Origin: Patescibacteria group bacterium
Lineage (GTDB): Bacteria > Patescibacteriota > Microgenomatia > UBA1406 > GWC2-37-13
NCBI GenBank assembly: GCA_023381015.1
Contig: JAMCTE010000012.1
Location: 40,760-104,759 of the forward strand
DNA: 64,000 nucleotides
Direction: 5' to 3'
Position 1 is the stretch's first letter. Every line of letters begins with the position of its first letter. The notes beneath the pieces were generated by a model. That model saw only the letters and a program-made list of their open reading frames with translations, was not told where the DNA came from and made no database searches. Position numbers and translations under genes: made by a program. Positions 51,033-59,780 of the stretch are shown here, piece by piece.

Positions 51033-52709
51033 TTATCTCTCTACCTCCAATAAACTGGTAACTATCCTGCCTTTTTCTTTGGAAACGGCGATGTTTTTCT
51101 CCCATTCCGGAAGCATCTTGGGATAATCTGTCCGGCTGTGGGCTCCCCGGCTTTCCTTGCGGATCAGCCCGGCTTCGATGACGGCTTGGGCCGTCTCAAG
51201 CATGTTGCAGATTTCCAGGCAATCCTGGAGGTCGCGATTCCTTTCGGTAATCACTGTTCTCGTTTTCATTTTTCCGGCGTCTTTCATTAACTTTTCCACT
51301 TTATTTTTAGCCTGAAGCATGCTTTTTTCATCCTTAAAAATGCCAACGTTATCCCACATGGTTTTTTTCAAGGCTTTTTCGATCTTTTGTGGCTCTATAC
51401 CGGTTTTTCTTATCAAAAAGGAATTGACTCTTTTTATCTCGTTCCTGATTTCTTTTTCATCGAGGTGAGTAGACTTGACGGTTTTCGAATAACGGATCGC
51501 ACCGATCCCGGCCCTCCGGCCGAAAACCTGTCCTTCGGCGATCGAATTGCCGCCCAAGCGGTTGGCGCCGTGGACGCCTCCCGCGACCTCTCCGGGGCAA
51601 AGCTGATCGACATGGTTGGAACGGCCCCACTCGTCGATTTTGACGCCGCCCATCATGTGGTGCATCGACGGATAGATCTTCATCGGCTCCTTCGAGATGT
51701 CGACGCCGACGTTTTTGTACTGCTCGTAAACGTCAGGTATCACCTCGAGGATTTTTTCCTTGGGCCAATGGTTGACTTCGAGATAGACACAGTTGCCGTC
51801 AACGCCGTTGCCGGCTGCGACTTCAAGATAGATGGCGCGGCTTACCTCGTCACGTTTCGCCAACTCCATCTCTTTCGGATAGTACTTACTCATGAACCTT
51901 TCCCCTTTTTTGTTTTTGAGTAGTCCGCCGTGGGCTCTGGTTTTTTCCGTCACCAAGACTCCCCGGCTCGACGGAGTCTGCGCCATCCCGGTCGGATGGA
52001 ACTGGACCATCTCCATGTCGATCAGCTTTGCCCCGGCACCAAGCGCCATCGCGTAGCCGTCTCCGGTATTGGACGCCGCGTTGGTCGTCACTTCATACAT
52101 TCGCCCGGCGCCTCCGGTAGCTAAAATGACAGCTTTTGCCTGAAAAACGACGAACTCATCGGTCTTCAGGTTTATTCCGATCGCCCCGCAGACTTTTTCC
52201 TTGTCTTTCAGCAGTTTGCTGATGAAAAACTCGTCGGTATATTTGATTCCCAGTTTTCTGGCTTGATCGACCAATCCCTGCATCATCTCCCGTCCGGTAT
52301 AGTCGCCGACACAGACGTTCAAGGGATACTTTTGTTTTGGCCCGGCCCAGACATAAAAATCTCCGCTGTCCAACCGGTCGTAAATGACCCCGTAGTCTTC
52401 CAAGTCGTAGATTCTCGCCGGCATCTCCTCGCCGAAAATCCGGCACAGTTTATAGTTGCTGATATTGTAGCCGCCTTCGATCGTTATTCTGGCGTGAAAC
52501 TCCCCCGTCGCCGGAGCGACCATGGCGGCGTTCATCCCGCCCATCGCCATACCGGTGTGGGCACAACCAAGGACTTCCTTGCCGAGAAGATAGACGTCAG
52601 CGCCTCTTTTTTTGACTTCGATCGCCGCTCTTAGCCCTGCTCCACCGGCGCCGATAACAAGAATGTCTGTCTTGATGGTTTTATAAGAAGAAGAAACCGT
52701 AGATTTCAT
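51033..52709 (-). CDS. Fumarate reductase/succinate dehydrogenase-like flavoprotein
   Basis: 558 residues. FAD motif DILVIGAGGAGLRAA (15-29), covalent-FAD histidine His51 in CAHTGMAMGG, substrate His238 in QFHPTG, proton-path Glu255 and Arg258 in VTEKTRAHGG, His350/351 in SMHHMMGG and Arg384 in HGANRLGGNS. All core Frd/Sdh catalytic positions are kept, although R-G-E-G-G reads R-A-H-G-G. No membrane anchor subunits follow. It lies between carB and pyrC, where a pyrD would be expected, so a role in dihydroorotate oxidation linked to fumarate is a reasonable hypothesis. Confidence 0.82.
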   Translation of the reverse strand: MKSTVSSSYKTIKTDILVIGAGGAGLRAAIEVKKRGADVYLLGKEVLGCAHTGMAMGGMNAAMVAPATGEFHARITIEGGYNISNYKLCRIFGEEMPARIYDLEDYGVIYDRLDSGDFYVWAGPKQKYPLNVCVGDYTGREMMQGLVDQARKLGIKYTDEFFISKLLKDKEKVCGAIGINLKTDEFVVFQAKAVILATGGAGRMYEVTTNAASNTGDGYAMALGAGAKLIDMEMVQFHPTGMAQTPSSRGVLVTEKTRAHGGLLKNKKGERFMSKYYPKEMELAKRDEVSRAIYLEVAAGNGVDGNCVYLEVNHWPKEKILEVIPDVYEQYKNVGVDISKEPMKIYPSMHHMMGGVKIDEWGRSNHVDQLCPGEVAGGVHGANRLGGNSIAEGQVFGRRAGIGAIRYSKTVKSTHLDEKEIRNEIKRVNSFLIRKTGIEPQKIEKALKKTMWDNVGIFKDEKSMLQAKNKVEKLMKDAGKMKTRTVITERNRDLQDCLEICNMLETAQAVIEAGLIRKESRGAHSRTDYPKMLPEWEKNIAVSKEKGRIVTSLLEVER

Positions 52710-52770
52710 TATGGGTAATAATATCGAAAAAGTTTTTGTTTAGCAAGAGATATTTTATTCAAAAAAAATA

Positions 52771-53838
52771 TTATTTTCTAATTATGTATGAAAAATAACC
52801 CAATTTATCATAACCTTGTTCGCGATGAAATCTAGCAGCAGTTTCGTAAGCTGTGACTTCCTCTGCTTTTTCTGGATTGGCCTTTAATGAAAATGTTTCC
52901 TCTGTGATTTGCATTGGGTTCGGTTGCTCCTTTTTCCCGTTAAAACCCCTCCATAGAGCCTCACCTTCTAATAAAGAAACATCTAAAATACCACCAAACT
53001 TACTGACTAGCTTTTCAAGTTCTCTTTTCATTTCAATTTCTCCCTCAGGAGTAATTCTTGAATATCCAATACCAATTATTACATCTCCATGCACTGATTT
53101 CTCAAGAGCTTGTCCGGCAAATGACAAAGTTAACGCTAAACCGTTTTCTCCTCCATCCCTCATAACAGCCATGCTAGCGCCCTTTGCTTTTAAGGCAAAT
53201 GGAGGATTGGCAATATATAAAGTATTTCCAGGCGAATCTGAGTCTGGAATACCATCTTTTGTTATATCACGAAGCTCAACCGATACTCTAGGATTTTTTT
53301 CTAGAGGACTAAATTTTTGTATATCGTTTATTTCAAGATTTGCTTTTGCTAAATTAACTGCCCTTGGATTGATATCGGATAACGATGCTTTTTCCGCAAA
53401 TTCATTAGCGATCATTGGTATACCTGAGTGACCGCCGCCACAAAATGGGTCGATGGCTAAACTAAATTTATTTTCACGCCTTTCTACTTCACCAGAAACT
53501 AACCTTGATAAAGTTAATGCTTCGTCAAAATAAGGATAAACCTCCATCTCTCCTTCAGCAAGTGGTGGTTTTTCAGGATCTGTAAGGTAAATAAAATTTC
53601 CTCTTTTTTGAATTTCGTATTTTGTTGAATCAAAATCATTTTCTCTCTCATTAAGTTTATATTTGGAAATAAAAAAATGCAGCAAATCATATGGGTAGAG
53701 ACGTTCTGAAGGCTTTTTATACCATTCTTTCTGAAAAAGCGGGCTGTTAAAAATCAAGCTCTGAGCTTTAAATATTTTTGCTTTGCTTTCTGTAAGTATC
53801 ACAGCAGGTATTATATCATGGCTATAGGACAATTTCAA
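52771..53838 (-). CDS. SAM-dependent methyltransferase with N-P-P-F motif
   Basis: 355 residues. SAM motif I is AIDPFCGGGHSGIPM (128-142) and the catalytic motif IV is IANPPFALKAKG (209-220), the pattern of N-methyltransferases acting on amino groups of bases or glutamine. The N-terminal 100 residues are unlike known families. It separates carB from the Frd-like genes. Its base composition is richer in A and T than the surrounding pyr genes, suggesting a later insertion. The target is unknown. Confidence 0.75.
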   Translation of the reverse strand: MKLSYSHDIIPAVILTESKAKIFKAQSLIFNSPLFQKEWYKKPSERLYPYDLLHFFISKYKLNERENDFDSTKYEIQKRGNFIYLTDPEKPPLAEGEMEVYPYFDEALTLSRLVSGEVERRENKFSLAIDPFCGGGHSGIPMIANEFAEKASLSDINPRAVNLAKANLEINDIQKFSPLEKNPRVSVELRDITKDGIPDSDSPGNTLYIANPPFALKAKGASMAVMRDGGENGLALTLSFAGQALEKSVHGDVIIGIGYSRITPEGEIEMKRELEKLVSKFGGILDVSLLEGEALWRGFNGKKEQPNPMQITEETFSLKANPEKAEEVTAYETAARFHREQGYDKLGYFSYIIRK

Positions 53839-53860
53839 TTAAAAGACACTATTTGAAAGG

Positions 53861-56800
53861 TTATTCTAAATACTCTTCCCAACTCTTTATTTTCAAGTCC
53901 TTTATTCTATATTTTTCCAAGGCGTTGACAAAAAGGCGGGATGAGTTCAAGTCGGTAAACAGGCTGATGTTGTGGTCGATCGCCGCCCGGCGGATCAGAT
54001 AACCGTCGGTCTTGAACTCGGACGCCACCGGATTGCCGTCGCCTTTTTCGCTCAAATTAATGACCAGTGATACTTTTTTTTGTTCAATGATATCGATAAC
54101 GTTAGGTCTTCGCCTCTCATAAACTTTACTCACTAATTTTGTCCTTACTCCTTTTGAGTTTAAAAACTTATGGGTATGGTTGGTGGCATAAAGTTCAAAT
54201 CCTAGATTTTTCAGCTTCCAGATCGATTCGGCAAAACGGAGCTTGTTTTCCTCCCCTCCGATCGTCACCAAGGCTGATTTCTTGTCCAGAGACAAACCGG
54301 TTGAGATCAACGATTTCAGATAGGCTTCCTCGGCAGTGTCGCCGAAACAAGCGACTTCCCCGGTCGAAGACATCTCCACCCGCAAAACCGGGTCGGCCCC
54401 CTCCAGCCTGGCGAAGGAAAACTGCGGCGCCTTGACCGCGACGTAGGCCGGATAATCGATTTGGTACTCCTTCGCTTTCCCGAAAAAAGCGTCGACCGTC
54501 ACGGCGGCGAAATTGACTCCGGTCACTTTAGAAATGAAGGGGAAAGTCCTGGAAGCTCTTAAATTTAACTCGATCACGTATACCTTATTGTCTTTGACCA
54601 TATATTGAATATTAAAAGGACCGTTTATGCTCAAAGCTTTGGTTAAATTTTGTGCTATCTCCACCATCTTGACGCCGCTATAGTATCTGACCCGCTCGGC
54701 CGGATAGACGATGGTGGCGTCTCCCGAATGGACGCCGGCGTGCTCGACATGGTTAGATAAAGCATAGACTTTTAGTTTACCGCCTTGGGCAACGCCGTCC
54801 AGTTCGACTTCCCTGGCATTGGTCATGTATTTTGAAATTGTCACCGGATGCTTTTTGTTGATTTCAACCGCCCTTTTTACGAAAGATTTTAACTCCGCCT
54901 CATCATAACAAAGATTCATCGCTAGGCCAGACAAAACATACGAAGGCCTGATAAGAACCGGGTAACCGACCTCTTTGGCGAATTTGAGTGCCGATCCCAT
55001 ATCGGTAAAGTTCTTCCACAACGGTTGAAGGATGCCGAGTCGGTCGAGCAGGTCGGAAAATTTATTCCGGTTTTCCGCCAAATCGATATTTCCCGCCTTG
55101 GTTCCCAGTATTTTCACTCCATAATTGTTGAGCCTCGTACTCAAATTGTTGGGCGTCTGCCCGCCGACGGAAAGGATTATCGACGACGCTTTTTCAAACT
55201 CGTAGATGTCGCTCACCCGCTCGAAAGTCAATTCCTCAAAGTATAGCCGGTCGCTCATGTCGTAGTCTGTCGAAACGGTTTCCGGATTACAGTTGACGAC
55301 GATCGACTGCTTTTTGTACCTTTTCAAGTTTTGGGCGACGTTGACGCTGCTCCAGTCAAATTCGACCGAAGAGCCGATCCGGTAAGGCCCGCTTCCCAAA
55401 ACCATTATCCCCCCCTGGCCGATTGGTTTAACGTCATGGTGGCTCCCCCAATAAGTTGTATATAAATAGTTGGTCTTGGCGGGAAACTCGCCTGCCAAAG
55501 TATCGATGGCAAAAACCGAAGGAGTGATTTTATTCTTGATTCTGAAACTGCGGACTTCCAATTCTGTTTTTCCCAAGGCTTCTCCGATCCGCCTATCGGA
55601 AAAACCTAGGCGTTTTAAATTCAACAATTGGTCACGTTGCAGGGAACGGTCGCGGCCGTTACCCACGGATGAAACCATTTCCTTTTCCGCATCGACAATG
55701 TTTTTCAGCCGATACAAAAACCATTTATCGACTCCCGTCTCCTGGTAAATCTTGTCGATGGAAAAACCTTTTTTTATGCCCGCGGTGATGGCGAATAGCC
55801 TCCGTGGCGTCGCCGACTTTATGTAGTGCCAGATTTCTTTTTCGTTGGCGAACCGGTTTTCGATGACGCCGTGGACGCCGATATCAAGCATCCTGGTTGC
55901 CTTTTGGATCGCCTCCTCGAACGTCCTGCCGATCGCCATCACCTCACCGACAGACTTCATCGAACTGCCGATGACCTCTTCGGCTCCGCGGAACTTCTCG
56001 ATGTCCCAACGGGGAATTTTGACGACCAAATAGTCAAGGGCCGGTTCGAATGCCGCCTGGGTGACCCTGGTGATTTGGTTGATTATTCTCGTCAACGGTT
56101 TGCCCAAGATTAGTTTTGCAGCAACGTAAGCCAACGGGTAACCGGTCGCCTTGGAAGCCAGCGCCGAAGAACGCGACAGTCGGGCGTTAACCTCAATAAC
56201 GTAATAATCAATGGCGGGTGTCGAGGGAAAAGAACCCGATATAGGCCCCGTCGATTCCGGATGGGGGTTCAGAGCGAACTGGACATTACATTCACCAACT
56301 ATTCCCAGGCTCCTGACGATCTCGATCGACTTCTGCCTCAAAAAGTGGTACTCATAATTGGTCAGGGTCTGGCTCGGGGCAACGACGATCGATTCGCCGG
56401 TATGGATCCCTAAGGGATCGAAGTTTTCCATGTTGCAGACGGTGACGCAGTTGTCGAAATTATCCCTGACAACCTCATATTCTATCTCTTTATAATGGTG
56501 TAAGTATTTCTCGACCAGAATTTGCGGGGAAAACGCCAGGGCGGCTTCGGCAATCGTCATGAATTCCTTTTCGGTATGAGCGACGCCGGACTTTTGTCCA
56601 CCCAAGGCAAACCCGGCCCGGATCATGACCGGAAGTTTAAGCTTCCTGGCGATTTTTAGTCCTTCTTTGGTCGAATTGACGGCGTGGCTGGCAGGAGTGG
56701 AAACGTTGATTTTTTTGAGATGGTCGGCAAATAACTGTCTATCCTCCGAGGTCACGATGGCGGAAACCGGCGTGCCTAGAACTTGGACGTGATACTTTTT

Positions 56801-57109
56801 GAAAACGCCTTTTTTGTAAAGGTCCATGCCGCAGTTTAATGCCGTCTGCCCTCCGAAAGACAAGGCAATGGCGTCCGGATTCTCTTTGATAATCACCTGT
56901 TCTATGAATTCGGGATTGATCGGCAGGAAATAAACTTTGTCCGCCATCGCTTTTGAAGTCTGAATCGTGGCGATATTGGGATTGACAAGGATCGTCTTTA
57001 TCCCCTCTTCCCTGAAGGCTTTAATCGCTTGGGATCCTGAATAGTCAAACTCGCCGGCTTGACCGATTTTCAGCGCTCCAGAGCCTAGGAGCAAAATCTT
57101 TTTTATCAT
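53861..57109 (-). CDS. carB: Carbamoyl-phosphate synthase large subunit
   Basis: About 1082 residues from ATG 57109 (MIKKILLLGSG), which overlaps the carA stop by 4 bp (ATGA); an upstream start would lie inside carA. Two ATP-grasp halves begin at GQAGEFDYSGSQA and GPYRIGSSVEFDWSSVN, with VIEVNARLSRSSALASKATG and IELNLRASRTFPFISKVTG as paired metal-binding segments. The C-terminal methylglyoxal-synthase-like regulatory domain (about 940-1082) is present. Makes carbamoyl phosphate from bicarbonate, ATP and ammonia delivered by CarA. Confidence 0.95.
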   Translation of the reverse strand: MIKKILLLGSGALKIGQAGEFDYSGSQAIKAFREEGIKTILVNPNIATIQTSKAMADKVYFLPINPEFIEQVIIKENPDAIALSFGGQTALNCGMDLYKKGVFKKYHVQVLGTPVSAIVTSEDRQLFADHLKKINVSTPASHAVNSTKEGLKIARKLKLPVMIRAGFALGGQKSGVAHTEKEFMTIAEAALAFSPQILVEKYLHHYKEIEYEVVRDNFDNCVTVCNMENFDPLGIHTGESIVVAPSQTLTNYEYHFLRQKSIEIVRSLGIVGECNVQFALNPHPESTGPISGSFPSTPAIDYYVIEVNARLSRSSALASKATGYPLAYVAAKLILGKPLTRIINQITRVTQAAFEPALDYLVVKIPRWDIEKFRGAEEVIGSSMKSVGEVMAIGRTFEEAIQKATRMLDIGVHGVIENRFANEKEIWHYIKSATPRRLFAITAGIKKGFSIDKIYQETGVDKWFLYRLKNIVDAEKEMVSSVGNGRDRSLQRDQLLNLKRLGFSDRRIGEALGKTELEVRSFRIKNKITPSVFAIDTLAGEFPAKTNYLYTTYWGSHHDVKPIGQGGIMVLGSGPYRIGSSVEFDWSSVNVAQNLKRYKKQSIVVNCNPETVSTDYDMSDRLYFEELTFERVSDIYEFEKASSIILSVGGQTPNNLSTRLNNYGVKILGTKAGNIDLAENRNKFSDLLDRLGILQPLWKNFTDMGSALKFAKEVGYPVLIRPSYVLSGLAMNLCYDEAELKSFVKRAVEINKKHPVTISKYMTNAREVELDGVAQGGKLKVYALSNHVEHAGVHSGDATIVYPAERVRYYSGVKMVEIAQNLTKALSINGPFNIQYMVKDNKVYVIELNLRASRTFPFISKVTGVNFAAVTVDAFFGKAKEYQIDYPAYVAVKAPQFSFARLEGADPVLRVEMSSTGEVACFGDTAEEAYLKSLISTGLSLDKKSALVTIGGEENKLRFAESIWKLKNLGFELYATNHTHKFLNSKGVRTKLVSKVYERRRPNVIDIIEQKKVSLVINLSEKGDGNPVASEFKTDGYLIRRAAIDHNISLFTDLNSSRLFVNALEKYRIKDLKIKSWEEYLE

Positions 57110-58155
57110 AAAGTCTGTAAAAATTTGTCGAATATCCATTCGGTATCCATCGGGCCGGGACAGGCTTCGGGATGGAATTGGACCGACATAAATGGCAAAT
57201 TATTATGGATGATTCCTTCGTTGGTCTTGTCGTTGGCATTGACAAACCAGGGTTTGAAGCCGGGAGGAATTTTTCCGATGGCAAAACCATGGTTTTGCGT
57301 CGTCACGTAACAGCGGTTGTTGGTTTGATCGATACAGGGTTGGTTCTGGCCGCGGTGTCCAAACTTCAATTTATAAGTCTCTCCTCCTGTGGCTAAAGCC
57401 AGGATTTGACTTCCAAGACAGATTCCCAAAATTGGGATTTTTTTTGCTACGGCTTGCTTCACGGTTTCGATGGTTGCCCGGCACATTTTAGGATCACCTG
57501 GACCATTGGAAATAATTATACCGTCAAACCCCTCTTTTAAACTGAAAATGTCGAAATCCCAAGGAACGACAATTACCTGGGCACCTCTATTAACCAAGTT
57601 TCTAATAATGTTTTCCTTAACTCCACAATCAATTAATACTATAGACATTTTTTTATATTGCTCTATCGCTCTTAATCCCACCTTACGGGTGGTCTTGACC
57701 GACACTTTTTCCATCAAATTAACAAGGTTTGGATCGAAAAATTCAATGTTTTTTTTGAAGACTATTTTCGCCAATTGAGCGCCTTGATCCCTGATCTTTT
57801 GCGTCAAAAACCTTGTGTCATCAATAATCAGTCCGGGGATTTTTTCCTCTTTCAACCAAGAGGATAAGGTTTTTTTGCTTTGGAAGTGGGACGGCGTATC
57901 GACGTATTGGGAGACAATCAAACCTGAGATATGGATCCGGGAAGATTCCCAGTATTTTTTTTCCGGGACGCCGTAGTTACCGATAATCGGATATGTAGTC
58001 ACCAGTATCTGCCCTTCGTATGAGGGATCGGTCAACGATTCAGGATACCCGGTCATGCCGGTTGAAAAGACAAGCTCCCCGGCGACCGATTCCTCATGCC
58101 CAAAACTTCTTCCCTTTATTTTTGTTCCATCCTTGAGAATTAGATTTCCAAGCAT
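57106..58155 (-). CDS. carA: Carbamoyl-phosphate synthase small (glutaminase) subunit
   Basis: 349 residues. The N-terminal CarA domain (GHEESVAGELVFSTGMTGYP) is followed by a class I glutamine amidotransferase: nucleophile Cys246 in LGICLGSQIL and the His/Glu pair in VQFHPEACPGPMDTE. It frees ammonia from glutamine and passes it to CarB. It ends with TGA overlapping the carB start, evidence that TGA is a normal stop here. Confidence 0.95.
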   Translation of the reverse strand: MLGNLILKDGTKIKGRSFGHEESVAGELVFSTGMTGYPESLTDPSYEGQILVTTYPIIGNYGVPEKKYWESSRIHISGLIVSQYVDTPSHFQSKKTLSSWLKEEKIPGLIIDDTRFLTQKIRDQGAQLAKIVFKKNIEFFDPNLVNLMEKVSVKTTRKVGLRAIEQYKKMSIVLIDCGVKENIIRNLVNRGAQVIVVPWDFDIFSLKEGFDGIIISNGPGDPKMCRATIETVKQAVAKKIPILGICLGSQILALATGGETYKLKFGHRGQNQPCIDQTNNRCYVTTQNHGFAIGKIPPGFKPWFVNANDKTNEGIIHNNLPFMSVQFHPEACPGPMDTEWIFDKFLQTL

Positions 58156-58246
58156 AAAAAAATATCAAATAAAAATATCAAATTTTTAATCAATAAAAAA
58201 TAAATAAATATTTAATATTTGTTATTTGATATTGAATTTTTATTTC
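58156..58246. other. A/T-rich spacer with inverted repeat between pyrB and carA
   Basis: About 90 bp of almost pure A and T with AAATATCAAAT-like units on one side and TTATTTGATATTGAA on the other, able to fold into an imperfect stem. No promoter or terminator that I could place with confidence. Confidence 0.4.
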
Positions 58247-59260
58247 TTATTTATTATTTAAAATCAATTTAAAAAGTGTCATCCTCACATACATGCCGTT
58301 TTTTGGCTCGGTCGTCAGATAAACCGCCCTTTTGTCAGCATCAACGGCCGTTTCTATCTCACCGACTCTAGGCAATGGATGCATCAGCAGCGTATTTTTT
58401 CCGGCTTTTCCATTCACCAATTTTTTCGTAAGGATGAAACTTAACTTCAATCTTTCGTAAACTCTCTTGTCGCTGAATCTTTCCTTTTGCACCCTGGTCC
58501 AGTACCAAAAATTGCAGTCAGGCGGAATATCTTTTGTCGATTCTATTTCTATCAATTTTATGCCTCTTTCCGAATAAAGCTTGAATTCTTCCCTGGATAG
58601 CCTCAACTCTTTCGGTGACAGTAAATATATGGTATTTCCGGGAAAAATCGACAATCCCCTGATGACCGAGTGGACGGTCCTTCCGTTTAGCATGTCGCCT
58701 GCCATCAGACCTTTGAGCCCATTCAGTTTTTTGAATTTTTCCCAGATCGTAAACATGTCGAGGAGGGCCTGAGTCGGATGCTCACCGATGCCGTCACCGG
58801 CGTTGATGACAGGAATCTCGACGGCTTCGGCAACCTTTTCCAAGGTTCCCTTGATTGGATGACGCATCACGATGACGTCACAGTACTGTTCGAGCATTTT
58901 GGCCATATCTTCAATCGATTCCCCTTTAACGGCCGAAGACGTAACTAAGGGATTCTGATGCTCGATTGTCTGACCGCCTAATCTCTTGAATGCTGCCGTA
59001 TTTGAAGAAAAAGTCCTGGTTGACGGTTCGAAAAAAACTAGCGCCGCGACCTTGCCTTTTAATATCTCCAACAATTCTTTTGGGTTACTTTTTTTTAGTT
59101 CTTCGGTTTCCTTAAACAATCTTATTATTGAGGTTTTATCGAATTGGTCTAAAGAAATCACATCTTTGCCCTCAAAAGGATTTGAAAAATTTCTAAAAAT
59201 ATCCTTAATCAATCGATAAAGTTGGCTGTAGGAAGTAATGCTTTTTATCGGTTTTAACAT
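58247..59260 (-). CDS. pyrB: Aspartate carbamoyltransferase catalytic subunit
   Basis: 337 residues. Carbamoyl-phosphate loop FFEPSTRT (76-83), the mobile-loop Ser/Lys around SSAVKGES (Lys112), HPTQALLDM (161-169) and HPLPRVGE. It joins carbamoyl phosphate to aspartate. The N-terminus is about 30 residues longer than E. coli PyrB. No pyrI regulatory chain is visible, so it is probably not allosteric in the E. coli way. Expression seems to be set by the terminator located 14 nt before the ATG. Confidence 0.93.
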   Translation of the reverse strand: MLKPIKSITSYSQLYRLIKDIFRNFSNPFEGKDVISLDQFDKTSIIRLFKETEELKKSNPKELLEILKGKVAALVFFEPSTRTFSSNTAAFKRLGGQTIEHQNPLVTSSAVKGESIEDMAKMLEQYCDVIVMRHPIKGTLEKVAEAVEIPVINAGDGIGEHPTQALLDMFTIWEKFKKLNGLKGLMAGDMLNGRTVHSVIRGLSIFPGNTIYLLSPKELRLSREEFKLYSERGIKLIEIESTKDIPPDCNFWYWTRVQKERFSDKRVYERLKLSFILTKKLVNGKAGKNTLLMHPLPRVGEIETAVDADKRAVYLTTEPKNGMYVRMTLFKLILNNK

Positions 59261-59274
59261 GAATATGTCTACTT

Positions 59275-59301
59275 AAAAAAAATCCCCGCTCTTTGGCGGG
59301 G
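59275..59301 (-). terminator. Intrinsic terminator in the pyrB leader (attenuator)
   Basis: On the minus strand CCCCGC-6 nt-GCGGGG (59301-59284) is followed by eight U (59282-59275), and pyrB begins 14 nt later. Because a promoter lies only about 50 nt upstream of the hairpin, this is a leader terminator rather than just the end of the previous gene. Confidence 0.75.
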
Positions 59302-59304
59302 TTG

Positions 59305-59337
59305 TTAATAACTCAAAATATTGTCGAGAATAGTCAT
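59305..59337 (-). CDS. Putative pyrB leader peptide, 10 aa
   Basis: ATG at 59337 opens MTILDNILSY and stops with TAA at 59307-59305, 3 nt before the terminator stem. The start lies 12 nt from the -10 box, so the leader message is nearly leaderless. A ribosome reaching the stop would cover the base of the hairpin and prevent termination, the logic of pyrBI-type attenuation. The region is rich in U, as expected for a UTP-sensitive pause. Translation is not proven. Confidence 0.45.
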   Translation of the reverse strand: MTILDNILSY

Positions 59338-59349
59338 TTCTGGAGTAAA

Positions 59350-59378
59350 ATTAAACAAAATTTTTTCCTAAAAGTCAA
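59350..59378 (-). promoter_or_regulatory. pyrB promoter
   Basis: Minus strand: -35 TTGACT (complement of 59373-59378), 17-nt spacer, -10 TTTAAT (complement of 59350-59355). Predicted start near 59343, giving a leader of about 80 nt that contains the small frame and the terminator. Confidence 0.6.
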
Positions 59379-59395
59379 GGGCAAAAAAAGTTTGT

Positions 59396-59407
59396 CAAGT
59401 TATAAAG
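59396..59407. repeat. Left inverted repeat flanking the S23-type gene
   Basis: CAAGTTATAAAG, the exact complement of 59781-59792. A second partial copy follows at 59412-59421. Confidence 0.6.
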
Positions 59408-59415
59408 TCCTCAAG

Positions 59416-59760
59416 TTATAAAATTTTTATTAATCCTGAGATTGTTTTAGATAGCTCTATAACTTTTGTATTTAAAGTATTAAATTTTTGTTTATTAATA
59501 TAACCAAGTTTTAACGCTAGATAAAACATTGATCTAACTTCTCCTGAAGAACCTTTTGCTATGGATAAGAAATTCTTAAACTCTTTATTACCCAATCTTT
59601 CATAACCCTCTGCAATGTTATTCATTATCGAAACACCCGCTCTTTGCACCTGATTTTTAAAGCCGTAATCATTACAGTCTCTGAAGTATTCATAAATCAA
59701 ATAAGCTAATTCTCCGGCTTTTTTCCAAGCAATTATTTCCTCAAATTTAACAAATTTCAT
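59416..59760 (-). CDS. Four-helix-bundle protein, S23/intervening-sequence type
   Basis: 114 residues, all helical. KFEEIIAWKKAGELAYLIY, GFKNQVQRAGVSIMNNIAEGY and the later GEVRSMFYLALKLGYI are the family signature. Homologues are often encoded within insertions of 23S rRNA or stand alone in Patescibacteria, and the fold is shared with the accessory proteins of diversity-generating retroelements. Here it stands alone between pyrB and tRNA-Leu, bounded by a perfect 12-bp inverted repeat. No reverse transcriptase is present. Function unknown. Confidence 0.85.
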   Translation of the reverse strand: MKFVKFEEIIAWKKAGELAYLIYEYFRDCNDYGFKNQVQRAGVSIMNNIAEGYERLGNKEFKNFLSIAKGSSGEVRSMFYLALKLGYINKQKFNTLNTKVIELSKTISGLIKIL

Positions 59761-59780
59761 ATATAGATATACTTTATAAA

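Noticed and set aside
50770..51105. Longer start for the iron-sulfur gene at 51105
   Set aside because: The extra 25 residues would be read inside the flavoprotein gene and do not resemble the family; ATG 51030 gives the standard N-terminus.
51387..51923. 178-codon plus-strand frame
   Set aside because: Shadow of the flavoprotein gene; no family resemblance.
57106..57109. Recoded TGA (as in some Patescibacteria)
   Set aside because: carA ends with TGA at the normal C-terminus, overlapping carB, and the ATPase fragment also ends in TGA; no in-frame TGA was found in conserved genes apart from the frameshift sites.
58156..58246. Terminator or promoter between pyrB and carA
   Set aside because: The A/T-rich inverted repeat has no GC stem or clear -35/-10 pair; read-through from pyrB seems more likely.
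59416..59760. 23S rRNA intervening sequence
   Set aside because: The protein type is often found in 23S rRNA insertions, but no rRNA sequence flanks it here.
59416..59760. Diversity-generating retroelement accessory gene
   Set aside because: The fold is shared, but no reverse transcriptase, template repeat or variable repeat was seen nearby.
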